Part shown: positions 15,969 through 23,857 of the stretch, piece by piece | How positions within the stretch are numbered: position 1 is the stretch's first letter | Layout: the number at the start of each line of letters is the position of its first letter | Assembly (NCBI GenBank): GCA_023457355.1 | Contig: JAEWLW010000033.1 | Location: forward strand, 1 to 54,436 | Length of the DNA stretch: 54,436 bases | DNA from: Bacillota bacterium | GTDB lineage: Bacteria; Bacillota; Clostridia; Oscillospirales; Ruminococcaceae | Direction: 5' to 3' | Position numbers and translations under genes: made by a program | Notes under the pieces: generated by a model | Told to the model about the DNA's origin: nothing | The model's database searches: none | What the model saw: the letters and a program-made list of their open reading frames with translations, nothing else

Positions 15969-17502
15969 TGGCTTTAAACCTCCCCGCAAGATCCGCCGCC
16001 AGCATGACGTTGGCCAGCAACTCGGTCAGCTCCTCGGAACAGCAATCCTCATACAGCCGGTTCACGGTTTCGGGGTTAGCGAGCTGCTGCTGCAGCTCCT
16101 CCAGCGAGCCCGCCCCGGCCATCAGCTTTTGAATTGGTGCAAAGACCTTTTCATAGAGCGCTGCGGATTCCTCGGTCGCGCGCCCGGCCAGATCATCCGC
16201 GCGGCGCTGGTATTCGACGGCGGCACGGTGCGGATCGGCGGGCGGGTCGGCCTTGTTGGCCAGCAGCTTCAGCGGCATCGGCAGGCCTTGAGACATTCTG
16301 GTGACCGGCTCACCGTTCTTTGGCTCGGGGATGGAAAAGCGCTCATAGATGTGGGACAGCGGAATCGGCACGCCGATGGCCACCAGCTCTTTAAGAATTT
16401 CCACCAGCAGCTTGAGGTCTTCGGGCAGTTCGCAGTCAAACACGATACTTGGTATCCGGTCGGTCTCGCCAAAGTTAAACAGCACCAGCGGGCGGATCAG
16501 ATCATCGCGCAAGGTGTTGGCCAGCGACACGCAATCGGCATAGGTGAGATCGTGCCGCACCTCGTTGTGTGTTTTGCTCTGGGCGTAGGAACCGCCGCCG
16601 CTGTCGGAGGTCAGCGTCTGGCCGAGAATCGCCTTGCTGGTTTGCTCATCGCAGTAACGGGCCAGCCGCTCGTAGACATCGACCGAGGTGGTTTTGTTGG
16701 CCTCGATAAACTCAATGGCCGCGGTGGCGGGGATCATCCCGGCAGCGTCGGAGCCCAGCCGGATCAGCGCCTCCATGAGCTTATTTTTATCCTCCTCCGA
16801 CGCGTTTCCGTCGTACTTGCCGAGGCGCAGCGGCATGCCGTAGACTTCAGCGAACGCTACCCAGTCCTTGACGCTATAGTTTTTGAACAGGTACATCCAT
16901 GCGCAGACCCGGAGGACACCGGCGCGGGCCGGATGCCCGCTGCGCGCCTTGTACTGGTGCACAATAAATTTGTTGGGTACCAGCGGCGCGCCCTGCGGCT
17001 CGTCGTTGGTAATCAGCCGGAGCTGATCCTCGTTGTCCCAAAACAGCAGTTTTTGGTGGATGGGATGCACCGAGCCGACCGTGACCGCGCCGTTTTTGTA
17101 CCGCCAGACAATCTCCGAGATCGCGATGCCCTTACCGATAGCGTCCAGCAGATCGAGCAGGATGGCGTCAAAATTGCGGATTGCTTGTAGCTGCTCTTGT
17201 ACAAAGGCTGCAATCTGTTTATCCTGTTCCTCATCGCTAAACGAAACAACTTCCCAGTCCAAACCGGTGACGGCATTTTTTCGCGTCTGCAGCTGTGAAA
17301 AAAGATGCGGGTCTTTTTCTTCCATCTCTTCAAAGAGCTGCATCTGGCGGTTGACGTCGCCGTCGTCGGCCTCGCGGAATATCTGCGCCAGCCGTCTGGG
17401 GTCAAGGCCGTTAGATGGGTAATCGGAGTAGCGGCTGTAATTGGGGGCTGCAGCGATCCGGCCCAGCTGGGGCCTGACCACACGCACATTTAACTTTTTC
17501 AA
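15958..17502 (-). CDS. Portal protein (DUF935, Mu gp29-like)
   Basis: 514 aa, TTG at 17502 behind AGGAGGAACGGC. It has the DUF935 signatures FREADDGDVNRQMQLFEEMEEKDPHL (about 43-70), TRKNAVTGLDWEV and KGIAISEIVWRY, and AEVYGMPLRLGKYD near 225-238. Length matches the family. It forms the dodecameric DNA entry ring and follows the terminase by 15 bases. Confidence 0.95.
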   Translation of the reverse strand: MKKLNVRVVRPQLGRIAAAPNYSRYSDYPSNGLDPRRLAQIFREADDGDVNRQMQLFEEMEEKDPHLFSQLQTRKNAVTGLDWEVVSFSDEEQDKQIAAFVQEQLQAIRNFDAILLDLLDAIGKGIAISEIVWRYKNGAVTVGSVHPIHQKLLFWDNEDQLRLITNDEPQGAPLVPNKFIVHQYKARSGHPARAGVLRVCAWMYLFKNYSVKDWVAFAEVYGMPLRLGKYDGNASEEDKNKLMEALIRLGSDAAGMIPATAAIEFIEANKTTSVDVYERLARYCDEQTSKAILGQTLTSDSGGGSYAQSKTHNEVRHDLTYADCVSLANTLRDDLIRPLVLFNFGETDRIPSIVFDCELPEDLKLLVEILKELVAIGVPIPLSHIYERFSIPEPKNGEPVTRMSQGLPMPLKLLANKADPPADPHRAAVEYQRRADDLAGRATEESAALYEKVFAPIQKLMAGAGSLEELQQQLANPETVNRLYEDCCSEELTELLANVMLAADLAGRFKANDT

Positions 17503-17516
17503 AGCCGTTCCTCCTT

Positions 17517-19277
17517 TTAATATGCGCCGCTTCTAAAGCGTGCGCCGCGGTGCTGCACCGAGTAGTATTCGGTGGTCATGCCCACGTTGGCGTTGATGGC
17601 CAGCCGCACGGCCATCTCCAGACCATCCGGGCCGTCGTCGTTTTTACCGTGTGGGTACTCCAGCAGCTGCATGATGAGCGCCTTGTGGCGGCGGGTAAAT
17701 TTGATATAGTGGTTTTTGATCAGCGGGGCCAGCGAACCGATGCGGATATCCTTGCTCTGCCGATTGTTGATTTCCTCAATGGCGAGATGCTCACCGGACG
17801 CCAACGCCCGTTTTGACAAAATTTGTGAGAAAAAATATTGGAATTGTACGGTCTCAATGCCATAGCGGTAATACGCTTTTTTAAAGTCTCGACGGGCGCG
17901 GCGCTGCATTTCAATGGCATCATCAATGATGACATCCGGGGTGCGGCGCTCGGTTGAACCTTCGATCACAAAGATATACCCTGTGCGGATGTTCTTGGCC
18001 ACGCCGATCAGCGAGCTGGTGTCGGCATTTTGGTTTTTCCCCAGCGATGGGTCGTTGGCGGCAAACAGCACAAACTCCGGCGACGCGAAGTCGGGCGGGT
18101 CATCGTCGTAATAGTCCAGCCACTCCTCTTGGATCAGGCAGCTGTCCGGGTCGATGGGATTGTTTTGCAGTTCGCTGTTGAAGGAAGCCTCGCCCTCGGA
18201 CACCTTCATGACCATGAGGTCGTAATAACTGAGCTTCTCCGGCCAGAGCACCTGCGTGCCTTTTAACATGTCCTCGCGATTTTCTTCAAAGAACGCGGCA
18301 GCTTCTTCCTTGCGGTTCGGATTTTCCAGCGCTGTGAAGATCAGCTCCCACGCGTCCCAAAGCTGCCGGTTTGCCGATTCGCTGATAATCGCGCGGTACA
18401 CAACCGAGTTGTACTCGGGGTTCTTAAGCACCTTTGAGAGTAGCGAATCAAAATGCAGGATGGTGCCGATATACACGATGTCGGTATAAGTGTCACCGGC
18501 CTTTGATACGGCTTTGTAAAACCAGTTGGACAGCTTCTTACGCTGATCCAAGGTCTGGACATTCTCATCGTTCTCGACATCGTCGAGGGTTATGAGATCG
18601 GGTCGCCAGTTGCGATGGCGGCGTCCACGGATTTTTTTACCGCTGCCAATCGCTTCGATTTTGACGTCCGTGGACGTAATCATAACCGACGCCGTCCAAA
18701 CCTTATCGCCGCGCAGGGTACCGAAGTCCTCTGTGATCCGGGTGTTCTCTTCCAGTTCAGTTTTAATATCTGCCAGAAAACCCTGCGCCTGTTCGCTGCT
18801 GTCGGATAAGATCAGCAGATAGTGTTTATAGCCGTATAAAGTCGCGTGCAAATTATCCTTAAAAGTGAACGAGGTGGATTTGGCGTGTCCGCGGGGCGCG
18901 GCGATTGCGCGCTTGCAGCCCTTTTTCTTGTTAATAGTTTCGGCTGAGGTCAATGCGTTTTGTCCCTTCAGCACGCCTTGCATCCAGATCGCATCCAGTT
19001 CCCCATGGAAAGCAGGGGAAGTCCGTACAAAATAGTGTGGCAGATACGCTCTGCCGAAGTATTCCAAGTCAATGGCGCCAAGCCTGCGGCGCAGGCCGTG
19101 CTTGCCGGTGATGGGAACGCCCGCGCGATAATCGCGCTGCAGCTCCCGGCGCAGCTCCGGCCACGTATTTGACCGGGCGACATATTGCTCTAAAAGCTCG
19201 CGCTGGTATTTTGCCTCATCCAGCAGCTGCTGGTCGTTGGAAAGGACGCCGATGTATTCATTAATGTTGATGGCCAT
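17517..19277 (-). CDS. terL: Terminase large subunit (Mu gp28-like)
   Basis: 586 aa, ATG at 19277, coupled to the small subunit as ATGA. A Walker-A-like APRGHAKST is at about 127-135, and an acidic LITLDDVEND segment near 230 fits Walker B. The C-terminal half has FAANDPSLGKNQNADTSSLIG near 400, which matches the RNase H-like nuclease with its first acidic residue. It packages DNA into the prohead by ATP hydrolysis. In Mu-like phages it cuts headful from integrated copies and takes flanking host DNA. Confidence 0.94.
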   Translation of the reverse strand: MAININEYIGVLSNDQQLLDEAKYQRELLEQYVARSNTWPELRRELQRDYRAGVPITGKHGLRRRLGAIDLEYFGRAYLPHYFVRTSPAFHGELDAIWMQGVLKGQNALTSAETINKKKGCKRAIAAPRGHAKSTSFTFKDNLHATLYGYKHYLLILSDSSEQAQGFLADIKTELEENTRITEDFGTLRGDKVWTASVMITSTDVKIEAIGSGKKIRGRRHRNWRPDLITLDDVENDENVQTLDQRKKLSNWFYKAVSKAGDTYTDIVYIGTILHFDSLLSKVLKNPEYNSVVYRAIISESANRQLWDAWELIFTALENPNRKEEAAAFFEENREDMLKGTQVLWPEKLSYYDLMVMKVSEGEASFNSELQNNPIDPDSCLIQEEWLDYYDDDPPDFASPEFVLFAANDPSLGKNQNADTSSLIGVAKNIRTGYIFVIEGSTERRTPDVIIDDAIEMQRRARRDFKKAYYRYGIETVQFQYFFSQILSKRALASGEHLAIEEINNRQSKDIRIGSLAPLIKNHYIKFTRRHKALIMQLLEYPHGKNDDGPDGLEMAVRLAINANVGMTTEYYSVQHRGARFRSGAY

Positions 19278-19840
19278 CAGCCGTCCTCCTTCAGAATTGC
19301 CTCCTTGGCGTCGATGAGCAGCTCACGCATGCGCTGCGCCAGTTCGGGTGTCGCCTTGATGGTTTGCAGCATCTGCTCCTCCAGACCGGCGAACGCCAGC
19401 TCAATCTTGCGCTTGGTGTCCAGCTTGAGCTTTTTGTCGGCGATCTCAACCCGTCGCAGCTGGGCCAGCAACCGCCCGGCCTTATCCAGCGGCATTTCGA
19501 GGTAGTCCTCCTCGGCGGTGGACATGCGCTGCATCAGACCGTCCATCATGAGGGCGGTGGATGCCTTGCCGGTGTCCAGTTCCGGGTTGCGTTCCAGTGT
19601 TTCCAAGATCACTTTGGTTTTAGCAAGGTTTTCATTGACGCGGCTGGCGGCCTCGTTGGCCCGGATGGCGTACCGCCCCACAGCGGAGCGGCTGATATCA
19701 AAACCTTTTTCAAAAAGCCAACGGCAAATATCGGTGTAGGTGTAACCGACATCCGCGACCATGGCGTCCACCTGCTGCTTGATCTCCTGCGGCAGCGCCT
19801 CAATTTTGCTGTTGATGCGCGTTTTGCGGCGCTTGGCCAT
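19277..19840 (-). CDS. Terminase small subunit (DUF3486, Mu gp27-like)
   Basis: 187 aa, ATG at 19840 overlapping the previous stop. It is the DUF3486 type: MAKRRKTRINSKIEALP, then a helix-turn-helix with GYTYTDICRWLFEKGFDISRSAVGRYAIR (about 32-60), followed by a long helical oligomerisation part. It recognises the packaging start and passes DNA to the large subunit encoded next. Confidence 0.92.
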   Translation of the reverse strand: MAKRRKTRINSKIEALPQEIKQQVDAMVADVGYTYTDICRWLFEKGFDISRSAVGRYAIRANEAASRVNENLAKTKVILETLERNPELDTGKASTALMMDGLMQRMSTAEEDYLEMPLDKAGRLLAQLRRVEIADKKLKLDTKRKIELAFAGLEEQMLQTIKATPELAQRMRELLIDAKEAILKEDG

Positions 19841-20157
19841 CAGACATCAACCCCATCGTCCTCGATGGTGCCCTCCACCAGATCAATGCCCTCGCGGGTG
19901 AGCCGGATCACGCCCTCCTTGGTATAGGCGTTATAGGCGTTGACCTTCGGGCTGACAAATTCGATGTAGCCCGCCTCTTCTAAGTAGGCAAGGTGCTTGC
20001 TGATATCCGGCGAGACAATCATGCTGGAGGCCAGCAGCGCGTTGACGATTTGCCGGACGTACAGCCGGTACTGTGTACCCTTAACCAGCGACCGCAGGAT
20101 GTAGCCCCGGATCGCCTTGTTGTGGGTGGCCGCTGTTTCAAAATCGTAATCGTTCAC
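19840..20157 (-). CDS. Winged-helix phage protein upstream of terminase
   Basis: 105 aa, GTG at 20157 with AAAGGGGG upstream. The sequence has a winged-helix look: LRSLVKGTQYRLYVRQIVNAL, MIVSPDISKHLAYLEEAGYIEFV and YTKEGVIRLTREG. In Mu the corresponding place holds gp26. It may bind DNA or RNA and assist terminase or late-gene control. The fold is read from sequence; the function is not known. Confidence 0.75.
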   Translation of the reverse strand: MNDYDFETAATHNKAIRGYILRSLVKGTQYRLYVRQIVNALLASSMIVSPDISKHLAYLEEAGYIEFVSPKVNAYNAYTKEGVIRLTREGIDLVEGTIEDDGVDV

Positions 20158-20163
20158 CGGGTG

Positions 20164-20460
20164 TTATCCCCCTTTGTTTTGATAGAGCAGCTTATCCAGC
20201 TTGCCCTCGACGCTGTTCATGACCCGCAGAAAATCCTCGCGCAGGACGTAGACCAGCGGCAGATCGGCCTTGAGCGCGGCCAGCTCCTTTTGGATGTCCG
20301 CCGTTTCCGCGGTGTGCTTAGCGTCGACCTGCTCCACACGGGCGCTAAGCTCCTTTATACCGGCGTCAATCCGGTCGGACTGTTTTTTCCAAAAGTAAGT
20401 GATGGCCCCGATCATGCCGGTTATAACCAGTTGAAAGCCCCATGTCATCCATGCCTCCAT
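20164..20460 (-). CDS. Small membrane protein with coiled coil (lysis-module candidate)
   Basis: 98 aa from ATG 20460, with GGGGTGAGG just before; longer starts run into the previous gene. One N-terminal membrane helix (TWGFQLVITGMIGAITYFW, about 6-24) is followed by a long charged helix (IKELSARVEQVDAKHTAETADIQKELAALKAD). It follows a holin-like gene. Such proteins are often annotated as holin-associated or spanin-like. A lysis role is inferred. Confidence 0.72.
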   Translation of the reverse strand: MEAWMTWGFQLVITGMIGAITYFWKKQSDRIDAGIKELSARVEQVDAKHTAETADIQKELAALKADLPLVYVLREDFLRVMNSVEGKLDKLLYQNKGG

Positions 20461-20464
20461 AGCC

Positions 20465-20929
20465 TCACCCCGCGGCGGTGGCCGTTGCGGATTTGAGCGC
20501 CAGCACCTTCGACTCCACAACCGATTTGACATACTCCTCCAGATTGATATTGGCGTCAATGAGCGCCTGCTTGTAATCGTCTGAGAGATTCCTGATAACG
20601 GTGTCGCGGGCCTCCACGCCGAGGGCGACCAACTGCGCGCGGTAATCGGCTGCGGTCACGGCGTTGGTACTGGTCTTGGCAAGCTCGCGGAGCGAGGCCG
20701 CAAGGGTTTGCTCGGTACAGTCAACTGTGGCGGTGGCCAGACTTTTGATGCGGGCGAGGGCGTCGTTGACAAGATCACGGGTGGCGGCGTCGTCAATAGC
20801 GAACGTCTCGGCGGTCAGCTTGGCGGTGTAGGTTTTGATCCACGACACCGCCAAGGCTGCCAGCAGCGACAGCAGCGCGCACAGGATCGTCACCACGGAC
20901 TGGTTGACGGTTGCAATGACTTCATTCAT
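20465..20929 (-). CDS. Phage holin, LLH-type
   Basis: 154 aa, ATG at 20929 behind AAAGGATG. A single strong membrane helix (VVTILCALLSLLAALAVSWI, about 12-31) is followed by KTYTAKLTAET and a helical Ala-rich tail, the pattern of LLH-family phage holins. It is the first gene of the late operon. The partner endolysin is not beside it, which is unusual. Confidence 0.78.
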   Translation of the reverse strand: MNEVIATVNQSVVTILCALLSLLAALAVSWIKTYTAKLTAETFAIDDAATRDLVNDALARIKSLATATVDCTEQTLAASLRELAKTSTNAVTAADYRAQLVALGVEARDTVIRNLSDDYKQALIDANINLEEYVKSVVESKVLALKSATATAAG

Positions 20930-20960
20930 TTACAAGACATCCTTTCGCAAGTTTTTTGGC

Positions 20961-20993
20961 AAAAAATAAGGAGCAGGTCTTTGACCTGCTCCT
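20961..20993 (-). terminator. Terminator between mor and the late genes
   Basis: A perfect 11-bp stem AGGAGCAGGTC/GACCTGCTCCT (20969-20979 and 20983-20993) with loop TTT. On the minus strand it is followed by TTATTTTTT. It would stop transcripts leaving mor before they enter the holin gene at 20929. Confidence 0.9.
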
Positions 20994-21009
20994 AGGGTAC
21001 CGCTTTAAC

Positions 21010-21038
21010 CTTGAAGTCTCTAGCTGAACTACTTCAAG
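21010..21038. promoter_or_regulatory. Dyad, candidate Mor-binding site of the late promoter
   Basis: CTTGAAGT (21010-21017) and ACTTCAAG (21031-21038) form an 8-bp inverted repeat with a 13-base spacer, overlapping the last codons of mor. Mor/C proteins bind dyads centred near -43 of the promoters they activate. From this centre (21024) the start would fall around 20980-20990, at or inside the terminator hairpin. No good -10 is seen (TACCCT at 20999-20994), as expected for an activator-dependent promoter. Confidence 0.5.
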
Positions 21039-21345
21039 AGTTTTCAAAGAGGCTACATTGGTTTTCGTCCACATTATTGCCCGAAAGAATCTCATAAACC
21101 CACCGTTCCGTGATGCCGTATTTCAGCGCCAGCTTTTTGTAGTTGCTGCCGTTAAACTCCTCTTTGATCCGCTTGTTGCGGATTTCGGCCAGCACCGTGT
21201 CCAGCTTGGGGAAGTAAAACCCGACGCCCTGAACAACCTCGGCCATCTTCACGGTGTTTTCGACGCCAATAGTTTGCGCGATCCGCTGGTACGCATCCGG
21301 CAGCATCTCGATCTTGATGTCCTTGATCCAGTCGCCCGAAATCAT
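21034..21345 (-). CDS. mor: Mor/C-type transcription activator
   Basis: 103 aa, ATG at 21345 with AAAGGAGG upstream, overlapping gemA by 4 bases. The Mor family pattern is clear: PDAYQRIAQTIGVENTVKMAEVVQGVGFYFPKLDTVLAEIRNKRIKEEFNGSNYKKLALKYGITERWVYEIL split into a dimerisation domain (about 15-55) and a C-terminal helix-turn-helix (about 68-92). In Mu, Mor turns on C, which turns on late genes. No separate C gene is present here, so this protein probably acts on the late operon directly. Confidence 0.93.
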   Translation of the reverse strand: MISGDWIKDIKIEMLPDAYQRIAQTIGVENTVKMAEVVQGVGFYFPKLDTVLAEIRNKRIKEEFNGSNYKKLALKYGITERWVYEILSGNNVDENQCSLFENS

Positions 21346-21746
21346 CCCGCGGCCTCCTTTCGGCGGTACATCTGTTTGAGTGCCTCAATGACCTTGCTGG
21401 CCTGCTCACCCGACAGCCACTCCACCGCGATGACTTTAAACCGCTTGCGCAAAAATGCCTGCAGCCGTTCCGGTTCTTCGGCCCAGCCGAGCAGCTTCTC
21501 AAATTCCCGGATGCGATACAACTGCTGATCCGACGCCCGGCTGGGGTTTTTCGTGGCGTCCAGCTGCTTGTCCTTGTGCTGCATCATGGTGTAGCACACA
21601 TCGTTGATCTCGCGCTGGGTAAACTTTTTGAGGCTGTCCTTGCCGATCAGGCCGTAGGCCATTGCCTTGGTGTCCTCCGGCGACAGGCCCAGCGCCTTGC
21701 CCAGACCAAAAACGGTACTGATTGTGTAATTCTTTTTAGCTGCCAC
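21342..21746 (-). CDS. gemA: GemA / gp16-family regulatory protein
   Basis: 134 aa, GTG at 21746 behind GGAGGGAT. It contains FTQREINDVCYTMMQHKDKQ and a C-terminal WLSGEQASKVIEALKQMYRRKEAAG, the family signature near 108-132, where the WLS.eQ motif is typical. GemA modulates host gene expression and DNA supercoiling in Mu. Here it precedes mor and overlaps it by 4 bases. Confidence 0.88.
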   Translation of the reverse strand: MAAKKNYTISTVFGLGKALGLSPEDTKAMAYGLIGKDSLKKFTQREINDVCYTMMQHKDKQLDATKNPSRASDQQLYRIREFEKLLGWAEEPERLQAFLRKRFKVIAVEWLSGEQASKVIEALKQMYRRKEAAG

Positions 21747-21758
21747 AAAAATCCCTCC

Positions 21759-21944
21759 TCATTTTCTCCAGCCATCCCACCCCTGGCACGGCTGGATGCG
21801 CTGTGCGTAGGGCAGGCCGTCCGACTTATGTATGTACAACGATTTGCCAAACAGCCTGCAAAATCCGTTCGTTCGTGTACCATGCGCTTCAAACTCCAAA
21901 AACCGGCAAAGCGGATCGCATACCGGGTGCTGCCCGCGTCCCAT
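21759..21944 (-). CDS. Small cysteine-rich early protein
   Basis: 61 aa, ATG at 21944 with AGGCGG eight bases upstream. Four cysteines (HPVCDPLC near 9-13, GFC near 32, QPC near 53) with a basic GKSLYIHKSDGLPYAQR section could bind zinc. It fills the gap between gam and gemA exactly, with 10 bases to the gam stop and 12 to gemA, which supports a real gene. No family recognised. Confidence 0.55.
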   Translation of the reverse strand: MGRGQHPVCDPLCRFLEFEAHGTRTNGFCRLFGKSLYIHKSDGLPYAQRIQPCQGWDGWRK

Positions 21945-21954
21945 ACCGCACCGC

Positions 21955-22455
21955 CTATTCGACTGGGGCGTTGAGCGCGGCGCGGTCGATCTCATAGCCA
22001 AATTCGTCGCTTTGCTTGACGTATGCGCCGACCTGCAAAATCTGCTCGGTGGGCAGCCGTTTGACCGCCTCCTTGTTGATGGACTCCTTGACAATGATGC
22101 AATCCGAGAGCCCCAGCTCACGCAGCCTGCGCAGCACGTCGGCGGCATGCGGGATCATGAGCTTGCTGGATAACCGATAACCGACCTTGCCAAATGTCAG
22201 CAGCTTGTTCTTCCCCCCCAGTTCGGGGCGGTGGTCGTCCACAAACTGCTTGATGTGCTGTTCCAGCACCTTGACCTTTTCGCGCATCGGGCGGGTCATG
22301 AGCTCGGTGTTATCCTTGATCTCGTTGATCTGCCGGTTCATCTCGATCTCCTGCTCATCGATGAGGTTCTGGCACTCGGCAATCTGCCGCAGTGCACCGT
22401 CGACCTCCTGCCAGCTTTTGAGCGCGGGCTCGCTTTTTACCTTTTGTCTTGCCAT
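21955..22455 (-). CDS. gam: Host-nuclease inhibitor Gam (Mu Gam family)
   Basis: 166 aa, ATG at 22455. It has the Mu Gam pattern: a long N-terminal coiled coil (QEVDGALRQIAECQNLIDEQEIEMNRQINEIKD), then KLLTFGKVGYRLSSKLMIPH, and a C-terminal helical part. Gam binds DNA ends as a dimer, like Ku, and protects them from RecBCD-type exonucleases. It lies in the early operon as in Mu. Confidence 0.92.
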   Translation of the reverse strand: MARQKVKSEPALKSWQEVDGALRQIAECQNLIDEQEIEMNRQINEIKDNTELMTRPMREKVKVLEQHIKQFVDDHRPELGGKNKLLTFGKVGYRLSSKLMIPHAADVLRRLRELGLSDCIIVKESINKEAVKRLPTEQILQVGAYVKQSDEFGYEIDRAALNAPVE

Positions 22456-22456
22456 G

Positions 22457-22663
22457 TTAAAAATCCTCCTTAACCGGTTCTAAATATTCTGTAGCAAAGG
22501 CACCGCCTTTTCCTTGTAGCAGTACAACCTGAGAGCCGCATACCATCCACGGCATTGATCGTGTCACCCAGACCTTGTCCGGGTACAGCATAGCCTCCGG
22601 GCAGCACACCATGCGCACCTTGGTACCGACCGGCCAGTATACCAGATGTTGATTATTTACCAT
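22457..22663 (-). CDS. Hypothetical early protein (68 aa)
   Basis: Start ATG 22663 has AGGAGGCGCAGCAAC directly before it. The sequence is beta-rich (YWPVGTKVRMVCCPEAMLYPDKVWVTRSM) with a twin cysteine and ends TEYLEPVKEDF. It could be an SH3-like barrel. It overlaps the upstream gene by 11 bases and is next to gam. No function can be assigned. Confidence 0.7.
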   Translation of the reverse strand: MVNNQHLVYWPVGTKVRMVCCPEAMLYPDKVWVTRSMPWMVCGSQVVLLQGKGGAFATEYLEPVKEDF

Positions 22664-22844
22664 GTTGCTGCGCCTCCTGATAGTCACGGGTCAGTCGCTT
22701 ATAATCCTTGTGGGTTACCTCCTGCATCCTGACCCCAAAACTGTTGCTTATCTGCTCTGCGGTTGCACTGGCAGCCGGTGAGCCCGGCTCAATCAGCAGC
22801 GCGACGGCGGTGCGGGTATCGGGCATGTTAAAATATCTGATCAT
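22653..22844 (-). CDS. Hypothetical early protein (63 aa)
   Basis: ATG at 22844, ten bases after the previous stop, with only a weak GGCGGG site. It reads MIRYFNMPDTRTAVALLIEPGS, then a helical acidic-basic tail. It continues the tight operon and overlaps the next gene. Longer readings in this frame run into the previous gene and are unlikely. Function unknown. Confidence 0.6.
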   Translation of the reverse strand: MIRYFNMPDTRTAVALLIEPGSPAASATAEQISNSFGVRMQEVTHKDYKRLTRDYQEAQQHGK

Positions 22845-22854
22845 CCCGGCCCGC

Positions 22855-23073
22855 CTATTCCATAACCACGCCGGTGATCCTGCCGCCCTGCGCCACAAAC
22901 CCGACGCCGTACTGCAGGGCAATCTGGTCAAGCGCCTCAACCGATTCGCCCTGGGCAAATTCCAGCAGCAGGCCCGCAATGTAATTCCAGAGCAGTGCTG
23001 CCGTTTCGGCGGAGCTGTCCGCGCCGCTGTGTGCGCCATTGACCGCGCGCCCGATCATATCCTTGATGCTCAT
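22855..23073 (-). CDS. Hypothetical early protein (72 aa)
   Basis: ATG at 23073, overlapping the upstream stop as ATGA. Helical with GRAVNGAHSGADSSAETAALLWNYIAGLLLEFAQGESVEAL. No motif or membrane segment is certain, though LLWNYIAGLLLEFA is hydrophobic. Part of the early operon; function unknown. Confidence 0.7.
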   Translation of the reverse strand: MSIKDMIGRAVNGAHSGADSSAETAALLWNYIAGLLLEFAQGESVEALDQIALQYGVGFVAQGGRITGVVME

Positions 23074-23342
23074 ATGTAATCCTCCTTGCCGTCAACCGGC
23101 TCATATATTTTGACAAAAGCGCTGGCCCGACACGGGTATATGTCGCCGCTTGCACCCTGTATGATGTAGTCACCCCTGTTGGCCATAACCAGCCCATCCC
23201 GTGTGACAATGTGACAATAGGTCTTGTGTGTAACGATGATGCCTTTACCGACCGCCTCACTAAACCATGCCGGGATCAAATGAGGCGGATCAACGCGGTA
23301 TCGATACGCTGACAGTATAATTGGCTTTCTACGGTATTGCAT
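23070..23342 (-). CDS. Hypothetical phage protein, YRRKP...IYEPV type
   Basis: 90 aa from ATG 23342, with GGGAGGAACATCG before it. It has the layout of a small protein common in Firmicute phages: YRRKPIILSAYRY at the start, GDYIIQGASGDIYPCRASAFVKIYEPV at the end. The family is widespread but without known function. It overlaps the next gene by 4 bases. Confidence 0.78.
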   Translation of the reverse strand: MQYRRKPIILSAYRYRVDPPHLIPAWFSEAVGKGIIVTHKTYCHIVTRDGLVMANRGDYIIQGASGDIYPCRASAFVKIYEPVDGKEDYI

Positions 23343-23360
23343 CGATGTTCCTCCCAACTG

Positions 23361-23705
23361 TTATTTCCCATCGCTGAACATTTCGTCGCCGATGCGATTA
23401 TACTCTTTGAAAATGGCATCAAAGGCCGCTTCCCAGTCAGGCCCGTGTTCGTCTCGGGGGCCGATTGCAACATGCGCCAATTCATGGGCAAATGTTTCTA
23501 TGGCAACAATAATAGACGGTTCGCCCGAGACTTTAATAATGGGCGTGCTTCCGTCGTCCGGAAAAGTCGTTAGCCCATATACTTTTTCACCGCGTCGGTC
23601 AATCAACTCTCCGTCCATGTACGCCTCATACGGCGTATTCGGATAAAGATTTTTAAACGCCTGTGCAGTCAGCGCAAAAGGATCGTTTTTAAATGGTGTT
23701 TGCAT
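23361..23705 (-). CDS. Putative small zinc metallopeptidase (SprT/HELAH motif)
   Basis: 114 aa, ATG at 23705, with GGAGGAATAAC upstream. HELAH is at residues 74-78, and a third possible zinc ligand is H87, followed by GPDW. HExxH plus a following His is the active-site pattern of SprT-like and related small peptidases. Substrate is unknown. A role in removing host DNA-bound protein or transpososome parts during transposition is only a suggestion. The protein is almost all catalytic domain, with no signal peptide. An alternative is a toxin-like ImmA/IrrE-type domain, but those usually have a longer helical N-terminus. Confidence 0.72.
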   Translation of the reverse strand: MQTPFKNDPFALTAQAFKNLYPNTPYEAYMDGELIDRRGEKVYGLTTFPDDGSTPIIKVSGEPSIIVAIETFAHELAHVAIGPRDEHGPDWEAAFDAIFKEYNRIGDEMFSDGK

Positions 23706-23722
23706 GTTATTCCTCCAAGCTG

Positions 23723-23827
23723 TTATTTAGCGGCGTACGGCGGGAACCCCAGCACCTCCCGCGGCCCCGGAATTATGCCATCTATCCTACCCATCGTTTC
23801 AGGCGCTGGGATTTTATATAGCGCCAC
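23723..23827 (-). CDS. Possible very short protein (34 aa)
   Basis: GTG at 23827, stop TAA at 23723. The peptide ALYKIPAPETMGRIDGIIPG and following Pro/Gly/Tyr-rich residues fills a 152-base gap between two early genes. Ribosome site is poor (GAAGGA 14 bases away). Without it the gap would hold nothing. Weak call. Confidence 0.3.
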   Translation of the reverse strand: MALYKIPAPETMGRIDGIIPGPREVLGFPPYAAK

Positions 23828-23857
23828 TGGCTACCGGCTGTCCTTCAACCCCGCATA

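Noticed and set aside
15922..17190. 422-codon rightward open frame over the portal gene
   Set aside because: The DUF935 portal signatures are on the minus strand; GC-rich coding DNA often leaves long mirror frames.
22653..23039. 128-codon long version of the 63-aa early gene
   Set aside because: The first 65 codons overlap the 22855-23073 gene in another frame and are low-complexity; the internal ATG at 22844 starts directly after that gene.
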